64,000 nucleotides of DNA. It comes from Lumbricus terrestris (lineage: Eukaryota; Annelida; Clitellata; Crassiclitellata; Lumbricidae). A model generated the notes under the pieces. That model made no database searches. It was not told where the DNA came from and worked only from the letters and a program-made list of their open reading frames with translations. This document shows positions 1 to 19,425 of this stretch, piece after piece; within the stretch, counting starts at the first letter, position 1; each line of letters opens with the position of its first letter. Where the stretch lies: positions 31,797,483 through 31,861,482 of the forward strand of contig OX457052.1 of the NCBI GenBank assembly GCA_949752735.1, written 5' to 3'. Both the position numbers and the translations under genes were made by a program.

Positions 1-44
1 ACTTATATTTGTAAGTTGCAATAATTCAAATTTCCTCAATTCTT

Positions 45-470
45 AGCGTTTCAGTGTTTGAGACTGCACAATAATGCAAGAATACTGGAATGAAAAATGG
101 AAGAAGACTGGGAGTAGGAGGGGTGGATAGTAGTATGGAATGGTAAAATTGAGGTTTGAAAGTTAAAATGATCAAATTTTCCTCTATTTTTAACGCTTCA
201 TAGTGTAGGATTCATTGGAATGAGAAATAAATGGAGGGATGGAGGACGGGAGGATGTGGCATGGAAGGATAAAATTACATCTTATAGTTACAATGCTATA
301 TTGTTCGCATTTTCATTAATACTTAACGTTTCACTGTTTGAAAATACCAAGTAAATCACACTCCAATGGAATGAGAAAGGAGGGAGGAAGGGAGTGATGG
401 AGGAAGGGAGGATGTGGTATGGAAGGATAAAAATTGCGCCTTATAGCTAAAATGCTATGTTGTTCGTTTT
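45..470. repeat. Tandem repeat, about 130-155 bp unit, three copies
   Basis: Three successive units each carry a GTTTCA(C/G)TGTTTGA-like start, a GGAATGAGAAA block, a G-rich GGAGG.GGGAGGATGTGG block and a TTATAGYTAAAATGCTATRTTGTTCG end. They have diverged by point changes and small indels. No coding content is seen. This is satellite-like DNA at the window edge, so the array may extend leftwards. Confidence 0.7.
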
Positions 471-990
471 AACATTGTAGTAATAGAGTCCACCATTAAG
501 TGGGAGTTCCCACCCCATCTTCACCCTTACGTTTAACAGTGTAGTTATCGAATCCACCTATATGTGTAAGATTCCAATGCATCTCCACCCTTAGCTTTAA
601 CAGTGTAGTAATAGAGTCCACCATTAAGTGGGAGTTTCCACTGCATCTCCACCCTTAGCTTTAACAGTGTAGTAATAGAGTCCACCATTAAGTGAGAGTT
701 TCCACCGCAACTCCACCCTTAGCTTTAACAGTGTAGTAATAGAGTGCACCATTAAGTGGGAGTTTCCACCCCATCAGCACCCTTAGCTTTAACAGTGTAC
801 CAATAGAATGCACGTGTAAGTTTCCACTGCATCTGCATGCATAACTTTTACCATGTAACAGATATTATTGTAAGTTTCCACTGCATCTGCGTGCATAACT
901 TTTACCATGTAACAGATATTATTGTAAGTTTCCACTGCATCTGCGTGCATAACTTTACCGTGTAACAGATATTATTGTCAAGATTAGAGG
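468..990. repeat. Two minisatellite arrays (about 65 bp and about 54 bp units)
   Basis: From 468 to about 810 a unit of about 65 bp, built on TAATAGAGTCCACCATTAAG and TCTCCACCCTTAGCTTTAAC, repeats five times. From about 838 to 990 a different unit of about 54 bp (CATAACTTTTACCATGTAAC, then ATATTATTGTAAGTTTCCAC) repeats three times. The two share the TTTCCACTGCATCT stretch, so the second array probably arose from the first. Confidence 0.8.
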
Positions 991-1039
991 CTGGTGTACT
1001 GACATAGATACAGCCACGCGTGCAAAGGCTAACGACAGT

Positions 1040-1400
1040 GGTCATTGTTAGCACACAGTGTCGAATGTCCTTGAATTTTCATCAAATTCTAGCGAACTAA
1101 GCCCCCCTGGCTGCTACCAGTGTGTAGTGCCAGTCCTAAGCCTGTGTAAAGAAGGAGGGTGACGCTATTGAATTTTGTTACCATACAGCGATTCAATAGA
1201 CTTTGTTAGCATATGTCGTCGATTATGCTTGAATTTTTGTCAGCTTGTATACAGCAAACTAGCCCCTCTGCTGTTGGGTGCCAGTCCCAAGACGTCTTAA
1301 CTGGAGAGGGCCATCCCCAGTTGGAATATAGTTGACGTTTGTTCTTTAGCCGCAACAGTTCGCATGACTGTTTAAAGGAGGTGACTTTACAAATTTTCAA
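1040..1400. repeat. Diverged two-copy repeat
   Basis: Two consecutive blocks of about 165-190 bp share GTTAGCA, CTTGAATTTT, CAAACTAGCCCC-like and GTGCCAGTCC segments. The GCCAGTCCYAAG word reappears in inverse complement near 4,820 and 4,930 (CTTGGGACTGGCA), so this is an interspersed repeat. No gene is seen between 1,400 and 2,090. Confidence 0.45.
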
Positions 1401-2199
1401 ATAAACCTTAACATTTAAATGATTATGTGTACGGCATTATACACGACAGCAGCCGTTGGAGTGGTATGACATTAATTATCTCTTCGTCACCTCTGCAAGT
1501 CAAACATAATGGACGTTGTGCATGCACTGTAAAGAGCATTAAGCCACAACAATGAATCTTCTAGAGAATTCTATCCTTAGGGCAATCCAGTATTGTTAAG
1601 GACTGGCCTTTGTATAAGGCACGCGTGATCGGTCCATTGTTAACACATTGGTCATACACAGCGTCCGTCAGATGCCGGAGGGCACAGAGGTCGGCTTTGT
1701 CAGACTCGTGTTCCGTCACGCTGGGTGGTTTCTGGTGTCGCTGTCCCGATGCTCTGCGCAAACTTCGATATTCAGCGAGTATACGCTCGCGCCCTTACTC
1801 TAAACTTCTATATGTTCCAAATTTTACCCTTATATCTCCAATACGCTTATTAGATGCGCCTTGCGTAGAAAGGTCTGTCTGTCGCTCTGCCAGTGCAATT
1901 CCTGCATAATCGAGGAGGGTGCCGTAAATGTTTCCTCTTTTTAAGATGCAGCGCTGAATAAATTTTAAGAAACGCCGCTGCTGATTGTATTGATTTATTG
2001 CTTATGACAATTGTGAATAAAAGATTATGTAGCGCATATAGAATGAACTATGTGAGTGAAGATGGTCAATTCTTAGCTCTTTTTAAAATTAATGTGAGAC
2101 GAGGACGGTTGGATTGATAGCGATCTCACGTGCATAATGAGAGTCACATCCACAAAGGACAATAGTCAACATGCAAATAGGCAAAGCGTGATAGCATCT

Positions 2200-2455
2200 A
2201 GGTATGCACACAGACAGACACAAACATGCACAAAGACAGACAGACATACAGGCAGACATACAAACAGTTACTGGAATCTTGGAGAAAGTTCTCGTGGATG
2301 ACGTCACATCATGAATATTAATTAGGTATGTCATTAAAGGCTGCTTATAGTCAGTTAGGTATACACACAGACAGGCACAAACATGCACAAAGACAGACAG
2401 ACATACAAGCAGACATACACACATACAAACAGACATACACACATACAAACACACG
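2200..2455. repeat. Duplicated (ACAGACA/ACATAC)-rich block
   Basis: Two direct copies, near 2,203-2,275 and 2,357-2,455, share ACACAGACAG, CACAAACATGCACAAAGACA and ACATACA(A/G)GCAGACATAC. The ORFs crossing it, on both strands, are low-complexity artefacts. Confidence 0.7.
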
Positions 2456-2635
2456 TACGGCTTCCAGAACGTACTCCAATTATGACCTCATAGCATTACA
2501 TGAATATTAATTAGTCACGTGACTATTTGTCATCAATATTAATGAGCTTTTCTATATCAGGTGGGGGTGCTGATATAGAAACAATAGTGCCTTTTGATAT
2601 AGAACCAATACTCTACCTACTATTTACGCACATAC

Positions 2636-2928
2636 TTGCATGTACACATGCATGCATACATACACACACATATACATACATGCATCCATACATAGATACA
2701 CACATGCATACAATCGTACATGCACGCATGCATACTTACATACATGCATACATGCATTCGTACATACATGCATACATTCATGTGTACATGCATATACACA
2801 TGTATACAATAATACACAATTATGAGTTGGTTGATACGCACATACACACATATACACACATGCATACAATCCATACATGCATAATATGTACATTCATGCA
2901 TACATACATACATACATACATACATACA

Positions 2929-2962
<34 letters not shown>

Positions 2963-2996
2963 CATACATACATGCATGCATGCATACATACATACA

Positions 2997-3033
<37 letters not shown>

Positions 3034-3052
3034 ATATATATATATATATACA
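2636..3052. repeat. (TACA)n/(TGCA)n microsatellite
   Basis: Long TACA/CATG/TACG tetranucleotide tract, with an interrupting unique stretch around 2,812-2,845 that recurs at 3,050-3,072 (ACAATTATGAGTTGGTTGAT and ACAATTGTAAGTTGGTTGAT). The array is therefore a tandem duplication of about 235 bp. ORFs of His-Thr-Tyr-Ile or Met-Tyr-Val-Cys type here are repeat artefacts. Confidence 0.95.
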
Positions 3053-3147
3053 CAATTGTAAGTTGGTTGATGCATGACTTGTAGCTAAGGATTAGATATA
3101 GGCGTGTGCAAATCAACGTTGACTTGACTTGACGCATCAGTAGCCTA

Positions 3148-3525
3148 TTGGACCAATGTTCGTAAAACGAACATGACCCATACATGAATTTTTTACAACT
3201 CCGTTTATTGCAATAGAATTTTGCAAATAACATGTGCCTTCTGCAAAATATGTGCACTTTTTAAATGCCCATCAACTTTTGCGATTTCACACATTAGACC
3301 AAAATAACAACTTTGCAAACAAAGGACGGCGAACATACGTAGTTTTGCAGTATTTGGTATTAGTTAAAAACATTTCAAAACTTAAAAAACTAACTTTTTT
3401 AACGTTTTATCTGACAAATCAGACTTCCTGCTGACAAGAAAACACATGTACAGAAGATTATGTGATGGCATCACCTAATGCGAGGTCTTCAAAAAAGATG
3501 TTCGTAAAACGAACGATGGTCCAAA
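3148..3525. mobile_element. Putative MITE with palindromic terminal repeats
   Basis: The left end reads TTGGACCAATGTTCGT then AAAACGAACAT. The right end, read in reverse complement, gives TTGGACCATCGTTCGT then TTTACGAACAT. Each terminus contains its own hairpin (GTTCGT-AAA-ACGAAC). The 378-bp interior is A/T-rich and non-coding. No convincing target-site duplication was found, so the superfamily is unassigned. Confidence 0.5.
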
Positions 3526-4132
3526 ACGGGTCAACGGAGAATTAGGTGGAAGCTGCTCTTGTTCCAGTATAGAGGAGCGCTATAGGGACAAGATTGTCCT
3601 TGTCTCTGGCCTTGTCTCTATTCCTATGAGGAATAGTTCGTTATTGATTACGTCGAACGCGGCAGATGTGTTGAGAAGACAGCATCTAACAATAGATCTT
3701 TTATTATCGTGTGTGAGGGATTAAAAGGTCGGAGTAAATGCTTGCCCTGTAAAACACTGAGAAAATCATTGTCAGCTCTGTAGAAAAACGAGACGCGAGT
3801 CAGCAAGCGGCGTGAATAAAGCCTGCACATAGTCGAAACTTCACTGACCAAAATTATGTCAATGATTCAACAGAACATATTGCTTGTACTAAGTAGGTAT
3901 TTCATGAGCTACTAACGACAACTAGTAACGAACTCTAGATGATGTTGCGTGTCACTTGAGACAACCATACGGATGGCATCAATTGGTGAAATTGGAGCCG
4001 ACAGACCACTCACTTATCAGTGATCACAAAATTTATGAATGCTAGGAAATTTTTTTATTCACGTGCGTGTTCGTATTAGTGTTGTTTGTCGATGATGTGA
4101 AACACTAATTCATTGTGTGTGTTTGCGTTTAG

Positions 4133-4268
4133 GTGCGAATGTCCTACACCTCCGACTGTGAAGCAGACAGCACCGCCTACTACACCTCTCGTAACAACAA
4201 CAGTGAACACAACAACACCAACAATTCCAGTCACCGATACTCTTGCTTTTTTCAATCCTGGGGCCTAA
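4133..4268 (+). CDS. P1: orphan tail exon of family-P secreted protein
   Basis: Last coding exon of a gene of the same type as P2-P4. It follows a TTTGCGTTTAG acceptor and starts with one base completing an Arg codon, then Cys-Glu-Cys-Pro and a Thr/Pro-rich stretch of about 40 residues, ending at TAA. The acceptor phase and the Cys right after the junction match exons 3 of P2, P3 and P4. No counterparts of exons 1 and 2 were found upstream in this window. Either they lie left of the window behind the satellites or the gene is a remnant. The tail is shorter than P4's and lacks the conserved FHDEPDYY-type end. Confidence 0.6.
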
Positions 4269-4794
4269 ATCGTTTTGACTCTATTCTTGGAATTAACGGA
4301 TACGAAAAACAGCCATCGACTCAACACAAAATTATCAAGACTATCTTCTGCGACGTGTTTATCGCTAAATTATTGTTAAGTTATGACGATTAAATGAATT
4401 CATCCAATTGGATTGGCGCTATTTTATCATAAATCGAGAGCGGGAAAGAAGTTGTTTTGCATTTATCATTTTACCGCTGCACTTAGTATTCAAGGCATCA
4501 GGAAACGATTTTGAAAACAAAACTTTTTCTCCTGAAATTTAGACATTTGCAATGAATCATAACGTGAGGTAGATCTACTGCAATTCGTTCAGATTTTCAA
4601 ACCAGTTCATTCACGACGTGTAATTTTCAGTCGACATGAATTTCTACGTTGTGTTTTAAGTGATGCGACTTGGTCTTTGCTTCGCAAGCACGAAACTTCA
4701 GCTGTGTTGTTTTGTTTGAATCCCAATTTCTGTCCATTTGTGGAAAATGCTACTGCTTGTTTGTTGTTTAACTACACTGTCATATGAAAGATGA

Positions 4795-4985
4795 TTAATG
4801 TCGCCCCTCCTTTATCCAGGCTTGGGACTGGCAATGTCAGAGTGCGTGCAGTGGCCAAGGTAAAAATAGATGCCGCCATGCATTTATAGAAAGTGTGGTA
4901 ACAGGGACCATTAGCGACGCCTTCCTCTTTTATCCAGGCTTGGGACTGGCACTGGCAGTGTGCAACCAGCGGCGGAGTTTATAGA
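4795..4985. repeat. Two-copy interspersed repeat (CCTTTATCCAGG...GGGACTGGCA)
   Basis: The word TTTATCCAGGCTTGGGACTG occurs near 4,810 and 4,930, followed by related GGCAGTGTGC and CAGYGG segments. Its complement is seen at 1,130 and 1,290. It is non-coding and of unknown class. Confidence 0.4.
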
Positions 4986-5034
4986 AAAATGCATGGCGGT
5001 CTAGCGGATTACTGCGACCCGAATAGACGAGCTT

Positions 5035-5380
5035 TTCATTCGAAACTTAAGACACTCCTTTTCACGAACTCTTACCCTGTCTCATCTGATCCTCCACCTT
5101 CCAATTCCCGGCCCAAACGACACCCGCCTTAATAGCTGTTCCGCGCCTCTGATCCTATGGAATTTCGGCCCTGACCACCACGGACTACTCTCACGGACAA
5201 CCCTCCTAACTCAGCGCATTTGATCCTGATCTTATGGTAACTCGACCCGGACCACCACGGACTACTCTCACGGACAACCCTTCTAACTCAACGCAGCGCT
5301 CGTGAATAAGCTGGTGCCCCGCGCTTGGCTTTCGAGTGGCGCTTTAGAAATTTCGACTTTACGATTACGATTACGAACAA
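5035..5380 (+). pseudogene. 3' end of a non-LTR retrotransposon (LINE)
   Basis: Conceptual translation on the + strand gives FHSKLKTLLFTNSYP followed by stops. This resembles the extreme C-terminus of many LINE reverse transcriptases (F..KLK..LF). The 3' tail contains GAGTGGCGCTTTAGAAATTT, similar to GTGGCGCTATAGAAAG near 59,560. A 74-bp duplication (GACCACCACGGACTACTCTC) is embedded. The copy is strongly 5'-truncated. Confidence 0.45.
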
Positions 5381-5631
5381 CTGGCTGTTTGTTACATCGA
5401 AGTGCGAATTGAGGTGTTTTGGGTCAGTAGCCACATGACAGCGATTTACATGTACGACCAATCTCCAACCTGACTGTTCTGTCCGAAGATCTGGAAAGGG
5501 TCTATCCTCCAACTTATAATATAATGATTCTGCCTCAGACGGTTATCAACGCTGCTGCTCGTCTCGTATAGTTCGACCACTTTTCAACTGCGATACAATA
5601 TGAGCTTAAATGACTCAGAATATAATTTTAT

Positions 5632-5662
5632 CAATCAATCAATCAATCAATCAATCAATTCG
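5632..5662. repeat. (CAAT)n microsatellite
   Basis: About seven CAAT units. I see no gene in 5,380-7,400; short ORFs around 6,400-6,770 have no recognisable domain and face counter-ORFs. Confidence 0.9.
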
Positions 5663-8600
5663 CTTTATCGCAACCAGAAAACAAGACGACATCAAAGGCA
5701 GAACATATGCATGCATTGGCTACAAAGAGGGCCCTAAAGAGATGGACTTCCCGCTGGGGAGGGTCACCCAAGTAAACAAATTCCAAGAAATAATATGCAA
5801 GATAGCGAAAAATGAAAAAAAAATTAAATCAAATTAGGTGATGACAGATTGCAAAAAGTTTAAATTGTAAATAGCATGTAGAGAAACAAACTTAACTAAT
5901 ATGCTTAAGTAAAACCTTAACTACATGTGGTCATGTCACTCATTTGCACTTCTAAGTACATTTATTGGAGGAAAAAACACGAAGTCTCTTTTTAAAAACC
6001 TGCAGACTACTGGATTGACGAATATCAATTGGTATTGTGTTCCACACTTGAGCGCTATTATATAAGATTTAACAGTAAAACGCCTAGTGTTAGATTGAGA
6101 TCTGACAGGGCGGTATGTAGATGAATTCCTAGTGAAATGCGCATGAGACTCAGCACCCTGTTGCAAAAATGTCCGAACGCTACGAACAACACTTACTCGA
6201 AGACAATATCAGATTGCTATCGCGCAATCTATAAAACACATCCGGGTTGAGATCAGTAGAGACCGCCGATGTTCTATAGATCGTTAACTAACTAAGACTG
6301 AAACAGGGATCGGGCCTCTCGGCTAGCTAGTCGACGCGCCTGGAACCTGTTTTCTGTTCCTAGCCATCCTCGGTACGAGGCTCGGCCGCATCATGCACGA
6401 TGTTAATTTTGCATGATACTGTTTGGAGAATATAAGATTATAGATCCCCAGGTCTTTCCATCTCGCAGTGAGGAAGCCCTACTCCGGCAATGCCAGACAT
6501 GCCCTCCCCTCTCTGTAGACCTGCCGTTGTCCTTCTCTGAATCTTTCGCCATGTCTACTAAGGTCTCGCTACTGCCCAAGACCTGCCGCTCACGTTGGCC
6601 AACCATTTCGGAGTTCCTGCTGAGCCTGTCCAACTCGCGTAGCGCCCAAGGTGGTACTTCAGTCAAAGACTTTCACCACTGTTGGCGATCAGCGAAGCAA
6701 ATAGCGCCAGCAGGCAATCTCCTACTTGGTTGGTCACCCCTCACCACGGTGAGGTGTGAGTAGGACTTTGAGGGCGCCTGGAACAGTTCTCCCGAAACTA
6801 TTTCCGAACATTATAATTTGGGTTGACCATAGAGACAGTTTTGAAAAGTGTCCTAGAGGCAACTTGCCACTCGACGACGCAATATGAAACATTCATAATT
6901 AGGCCTACAATAGCAAAGAACGCGCAGTCAGAATCTGATATCTAAATAATCACACAGTATGAATTATAATTATACTATTATCAATCAAAGCTATAGTGCC
7001 GATGATGAGGCAAAGGCCTATAGTATGCCTATTGAGAAATACATTGCTCTAGCTTATTAATACAACATAATTATAGGCATATATATTATATATAGATTTT
7101 AATTCTCATTACACAATCGTTTGCCCTGTTAATTGTTTTCCGTCAAAACACCTGATTTATATAGGGCTTTAATCAAGTGCGCTGCTTTGAAGGGACAAAT
7201 TATTTTCGTCCAATCCCTTCTTGCAAATTTATGAAGTCGGTCGAAGAATAACTGAATTATTTGTTCTTGTCGGATAAACTGAAGCGTGACAGGTGATCTC
7301 CATTTGTATGGAGTCTGCGCATCGTCCTTCATTTTGACTCCATGAATAATTGAAACCATGACTTGGAAGAGCTGTTTGAGGTGCGAAAGCTTAAATGCTT
7401 TTCTCGGTTAGCTAGAATGCCTTCGATTATTGTCGATTACAATAGAGGGCTATAAACAACCGATTCTGCAACAATGTAAACTAGGCCAAGCGACAGACTT
7501 CGAGATGGTCGATTTAATCTGCGAGAGCTCCGTTGTGAAAGATGATAAATAGGCCTAAATCAAGTTGAAAATTCCACGGACAAAGCAAGCTTGATGGAGC
7601 GTTCTGTGAGTAGGACAACATAACATTTTGACGCACACCTTCCGCGCTAACACATTTAGCCCCCCTTGTGGTCCAATGGACCCCACCGATTAATGGAACA
7701 TGAGGATGAATGACTGAAGTTTAGGTTGTAGGCTACACAGCGCAATGCACTTAAGGAACATGTTTGTGTCATGATAGAGGCCTAAAATTATATTAGGCCT
7801 TATTGTCTGAGCGAAATACGGTAATTAATCACTAATTCATTGTCACGGCAGAGTTTGTATTCATGTAGCAATTTATCATTTCATATGTTTAACTACGGTA
7901 TTCGAAAATCGTAGGCATGATAGGGTTTCAGAGTTTGTGTCATTTCACATAGCAAGAATTTGTAACTTGGTCAATCATTTCCAGGAGTGGCGTAGCCAGG
8001 AACCGCAGATGGTGCATGATGTGTCGGCTACGAAATGCCATTACATAAGTTTTGCCCCCACTGCCGAGTGGGTAACTCCAACTTACAGCAGATTCTCTTT
8101 ATTAGGAATTAAACATCATAATTATTATGCAAAACGGAGATTCGTATAGGTCTCTAAGACGCCTCCATTGAATCGACCAGCTGTCTACTCTGTAATCGCA
8201 CGTTTTTCGAATGGCTGAGAAAATACTTTCTGTCCGTGTACCAGTGCTTTTTAAGGAATTTGTTTGGACTGCTCAGTCAGAAATTTTAATATGGTGCGCC
8301 ATTTGGCCCAAACATTTCTGGCGACCATTATTTTTAGTTATTCACCTGACATTTTGCCGAAAAATGTTCCGTATTTCCAAGTCAGAGGCTGTAAAATCTG
8401 ACGACCTTTTTTTAGTCTTGCTTCCTAAACTTACCCAAACATTTACAAAAAAAGACAATGTAGACTTTTTCACTGCACACTCCCTTCGTTCCATTCTTGT
8501 CCTCCGTGATAAATTACTCCAAATCAATTTACAGTGACCTTTATTCATGATTTTCACTGAACAAGCTTGCTTATAATAGTCTTATGTACAACTGCAAAAT

Positions 8601-8894
8601 TTCATATACCACTGCACATTTTGTGTGCAGCTGCACGTTATAACAAGCCCTGTCTGCCGTTTATAGCCTACTGTATACTATGTATATAAGAAAATCAATT
8701 TTCCAGAGAGGAAATGTTCCCTCTTGTCCCTGTGTGCGGGCGCCTATCTGGGTGACTTGGCAGTGACAGGCTTCCATATGAAGAGTGACATTAGGCTAAT
8801 GAGCGCTTGGATTGACTGTATGGGCTCAAATTCATTGAAGGCTAAGCAACATACTTATTATATGTTTTTACAACTTGACTCGTTGCATTATATA

Positions 8895-10065
8895 CATCGT
8901 GGTTCAAAAAAGGAGGCCAAATTGTTTTGCATATATCTTTAATACCTGATGACATATCACGCTAAAATTTTGCAAATATTTAGAGAATTGGACCAAGAAT
9001 ATGATTCCAAAATTTCATGAGATAAAGTTGAACGGATAAAAGATATGAATCTTTCAACTTCATATGCCGAAATTTCAGTTTACAAGCAATTTTCTGTTCG
9101 ATTCAATAAAATGAAAGCCAAACTGTTTTTTTTTACATCTCTAATGTTCGATGATTAACCATATTAAAATTTTTCCAATATTTAGATAATTGAACCAAGA
9201 ATAGGATTCCAAAATATTATTTCATAAATTTGCGCGAATAGAAAGATATGAATATTTCAACTTCATCTCCCGAAATATCAGTTTTCTGCAAGTCTGTTAT
9301 GGTATTCGTTGCGGTTTCGGCGCTTGGTCGTTCCCATTAATTTTAGTCTTCATTGGTCCCGGAGTAAAAATTAATGGAACCTATTATCACAGCATCTTCT
9401 ACCTGTAATCAGAATTCCAGCCCAAGACTGCCCCAGACAGCCCCAGCCCACAGAGCCAGGAAGCCATCGAAATGCTGACAAGAGAGACGCCAGACTTCAT
9501 TTTCCCCACATAATGGCCTCCGAACAGCCCAAATTTGAATCCTGTCGACTATAAACTGTGGGGCGTGATGCAAGACCGAGTCTACCAGACAACAATTCAT
9601 GACATAAACGATCTGTTTGACGTCTGGGATCGCCCGGACCAGAGGATAATCGACGATCCTGTTGCTCAATGGCGCCAGCGCCTCCAGGCTTGCGTGCAAG
9701 CAGCAGGAGGACATTTTGAGCATCTTATTTAATTCAATAATATAATCAAACCATACTGTTGGAGTAATATTGGTGGTTCAATTCTCTGCATATCTGGAAA
9801 ATCTTAGACTGATTAATCATCAGGCATTAGAGATATAAGAAAACAGTTTGACTAACATTTCATTGAATCTAACTTCCTTGTAAACTGACATTTCCGCATA
9901 TGAAGTTGAAAGATACATATCTTTATATCCGTTCAAGTTTATCTCTTGAAATTTTGGAGTCATATTCTTGGTCCAATTCTCTAAATATTTGGAATTTTTT
10001 TAGCGTGATATGTCATCAGGTATTAGATGCAAAACAATTTGGCTTACTTTTTTTGAACCACGGGG
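8895..10065 (+). mobile_element. Tc1/mariner-type element with long duplicated TIRs
   Basis: The ends are CGTGGTTCAAAAAA on the left and its complement TTTTTTTGAACCACG on the right, flanked by TA. The inverted arms extend over several hundred bp, and each arm holds two diverged copies of a unit of about 215 bp (compare from 8,912 with from 9,115). The middle encodes a decayed mariner transposase C-terminus. The element sits upstream of P2 and is absent at the equivalent site before P4 (near 42,130), so it inserted after the duplication. Confidence 0.75.
9336..9732 (+). pseudogene. Mariner-family transposase, C-terminal fragment (broken)
   Basis: The reading frame shows GPGVKINGTYYH, then a QDS-like stretch with frame slippage, IEMLTRETPDF, an in-frame stop, WPPNSPNLNPVDYKLWG, then DRVYQTTIHDIN and GGHFEHLI before the stop. 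The NPVDY Asp matches the last catalytic acidic residue of mariner transposases. The N-terminal DNA-binding half is missing and at least two stops interrupt the rest, so it cannot make active enzyme. Confidence 0.8.
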
Positions 10066-10564
10066 TATAAACATTTAACAGAATAGACAAGTTGATTTAT
10101 ATGCAGAATTAAAACACATTTAGTATTGTATATTTTTCAATGGATCTTGTGTTGAGAACTATGGAGTAATCAGTCATTCGAGAGCAGAAACGTTTAGTTA
10201 CTGCATTCTTTGGCTCGCTATAAATCACCATTACAACCTTAGATGACACAATATCCGGTCATCGACTGGAACATAGCTCTGGTATTTGAATTCTGAGGCA
10301 ATAATGCAAGCTACAATGACACAAAAAAGTAGCTAGGCCTACGTTTAAAATGTCAGCGTGATTAAACACGGCCTGTAAAATCATTGCATCTTTTAGGACG
10401 CACCTGCAAGCAAATTTCTAATAATTTTAGCTAAAAATTAATTTGAGTGGCAAGCATTTTACAAGCGTAAGGATCTATACTTTGCGACAAGTGTGCATGA
10501 AATCGTTACGCTCTAGTGATTTCTACAATAGCAGAATGCATCCTGTCGCACTACTCACGGACTC

Positions 10565-10573
10565 TATAAATAA
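10565..10573 (+). promoter_or_regulatory. TATA box of P2
   Basis: TATAAATAA lies 92 bp upstream of the P2 start codon, in a block (CTCTATAAATAACCA, then CCTTTGG) conserved before P4. P3 lacks it through a local deletion. Spacing would put transcription start near 10,595, giving a short 5' UTR. Confidence 0.6.
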
Positions 10574-10664
10574 CCAGCCTTTGGGGCACACTTCATTCGC
10601 TGATGTAATCGCGAAAGGCTACGATTTCGTTTTTCACAAGATTCTTGTACACATACTCGTCAAG

Positions 10665-17806
<7,142 letters not shown>

Positions 17807-18699
17807 TAACCTGAGCATACCACCTATACTATTTATCCACCCACAACCACTAAGAGCATTACAGCACCACCTCACGATTTTACTTCTTTTCATGACGAAC
17901 CTGACTACCATAATAATAACCTATATACAGTAGGCCCTACATGGACATTAACTAAGCGTCTTTATTCCGTTACCAAAACAGACAACCGGCTTGCTTCAGG
18001 CAGAGTGTTTCCTTGACGATTCTCTGCAATTCTAATTGATATTCTAGAATAAATTTTAGCAATTTATTTATCCAATATTATATCGAAAGCCTTGCGTGTC
18101 ATAATTTCGAATTCATAGTTCAACCGCCTGTAAACGATGTTGCAGTCAGCAGTCGAATTGCAGTTACAAATAAAGATATGAGTTGAATCGCGTTGACGAA
18201 ATCCAGGTTTTTCATATCTTTCTAAATAAGCATACAGTCGTGCATAATGCCTATAACAATAATTATGCACCAAAAACTAAATCCACCACGACCATCGCAA
18301 GAAAAGGACGCCTAGGTCTAATTTGCTACAGTCCTGGTCTGAACAACCATTCATTTCTTCAAGAATTTCTGAAGTCCCTCTTCAAGGTGTCCACTCAGAA
18401 GTGTTCTGGACGGCACAAATTACAGTTATGAGTTGAATAAAAAAAAATGCCCCATGCAGCTGATCTAGAATGCAGCAGTTCGAATTTTCTACTTATCTCT
18501 TTTAATCTCGCTGTCTTACACTGCTATCGACGAATATGAGCGACAAAATGAACGAACTCAAGTAGGCCTACATGCATCAAAGTTTTTCCCTCCAGCAATT
18601 TTTCTACAATTCTCATACTGATCATTATCTGTAGATTTATTTAAAAAAACGCCTCCCACCGTGCACAATATCAATAAAATAATGGAAGAATGTAGTTTA

Positions 18700-18897
18700 T
18701 GTTTGAGCCTCTTCAAGATTACTACTCAGAGGCGCTCCCGACTACAGCACGGACATTGCGTCGGAGTTTCACGCTGAAGCGCACGGGTAATTGCGAATGA
18801 AGGACTTGCTCAATGTCCATACTCGGAGGCTTGAGGTGGATACGAACCTAGAATCCACCGGCTAAAAGGCATCAAACCCACCACTACTCCACAGCGT
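18700..18897 (-). mobile_element. tRNA-derived SINE, degenerate (shared with P4 unit)
   Basis: Minus-strand tRNA-like part with a decayed B box (GTTCGTATCCACC) and A-box region, plus the LINE-like 3' tail at the left end. An orthologous remnant follows P4 at 46,247, so the insertion predates that duplication. Confidence 0.6.
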
Positions 18898-19185
18898 TCA
18901 ACTCGTGGTAGTGGTTGTTTTTGTAGTGGTTGCAATATTAGTAATGGTAGTTGTAGGCGTCTTAGTTGCTGTTGTGGCAGCAGTAATCTCATTTGGCAGA
19001 TTAAAAAGTTTCTGAAAAACTGATTTGAAGATTTGATTGTCGTTTCAGTTTATGTCACGGCAATCATGTGCACCCCAATATTTGTCAAAAACAGGCCAAA
19101 AGGAACCATTTCGGTCCACTATTTGCAGAGTTAGCCTACTCAAGTTACGATATGAACTCATGCAGACTATTCATTCATTCATTTA

Positions 19186-19425
19186 AGACATTTATATAGC
19201 GCCTCTTCAAGAGTATCTACTCAGAAGCGCTGCCGACCCAACCAAGGCTAAAGATAACAGTCTTAAGAGCAGAGTAGTCTCAATGGCTCTATGCATTCCA
19301 CAGGGAGCCCATTTCAGGTTGCAGGGCCAACGACAGAAAAGGCACGGCGCTGCGTAATAGAAGTGCGTGACCGGGGGACAAGAAGCTCAGCCTGTCTAGA
19401 AGAGCGGAGTGTATATTGGTTACTT
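19186..19425 (-). pseudogene. LINE 3' end, degenerate
   Basis: Minus-strand translation shows AFSVVGPAT, stop, NGLP, corresponding to AFSVTGPSAWNDLP of the 15.3-kb copy, and the same 3' tail (AGCGCTTCTGAGTAGAT, CTTGAAGAGGCGCTATAT). The former Trp codon is a stop. Confidence 0.65.

Noticed and set aside
6413..6763. 116- and 87-codon ORFs on opposite strands
   Set aside because: Mutually overlapping, no domain, no splice context, not conserved in the duplicated units.
7980..8105. GAGTGGCGTAGCCAGGAACCG as another hAT-MITE
   Set aside because: No matching right terminus or 8-bp duplication found.
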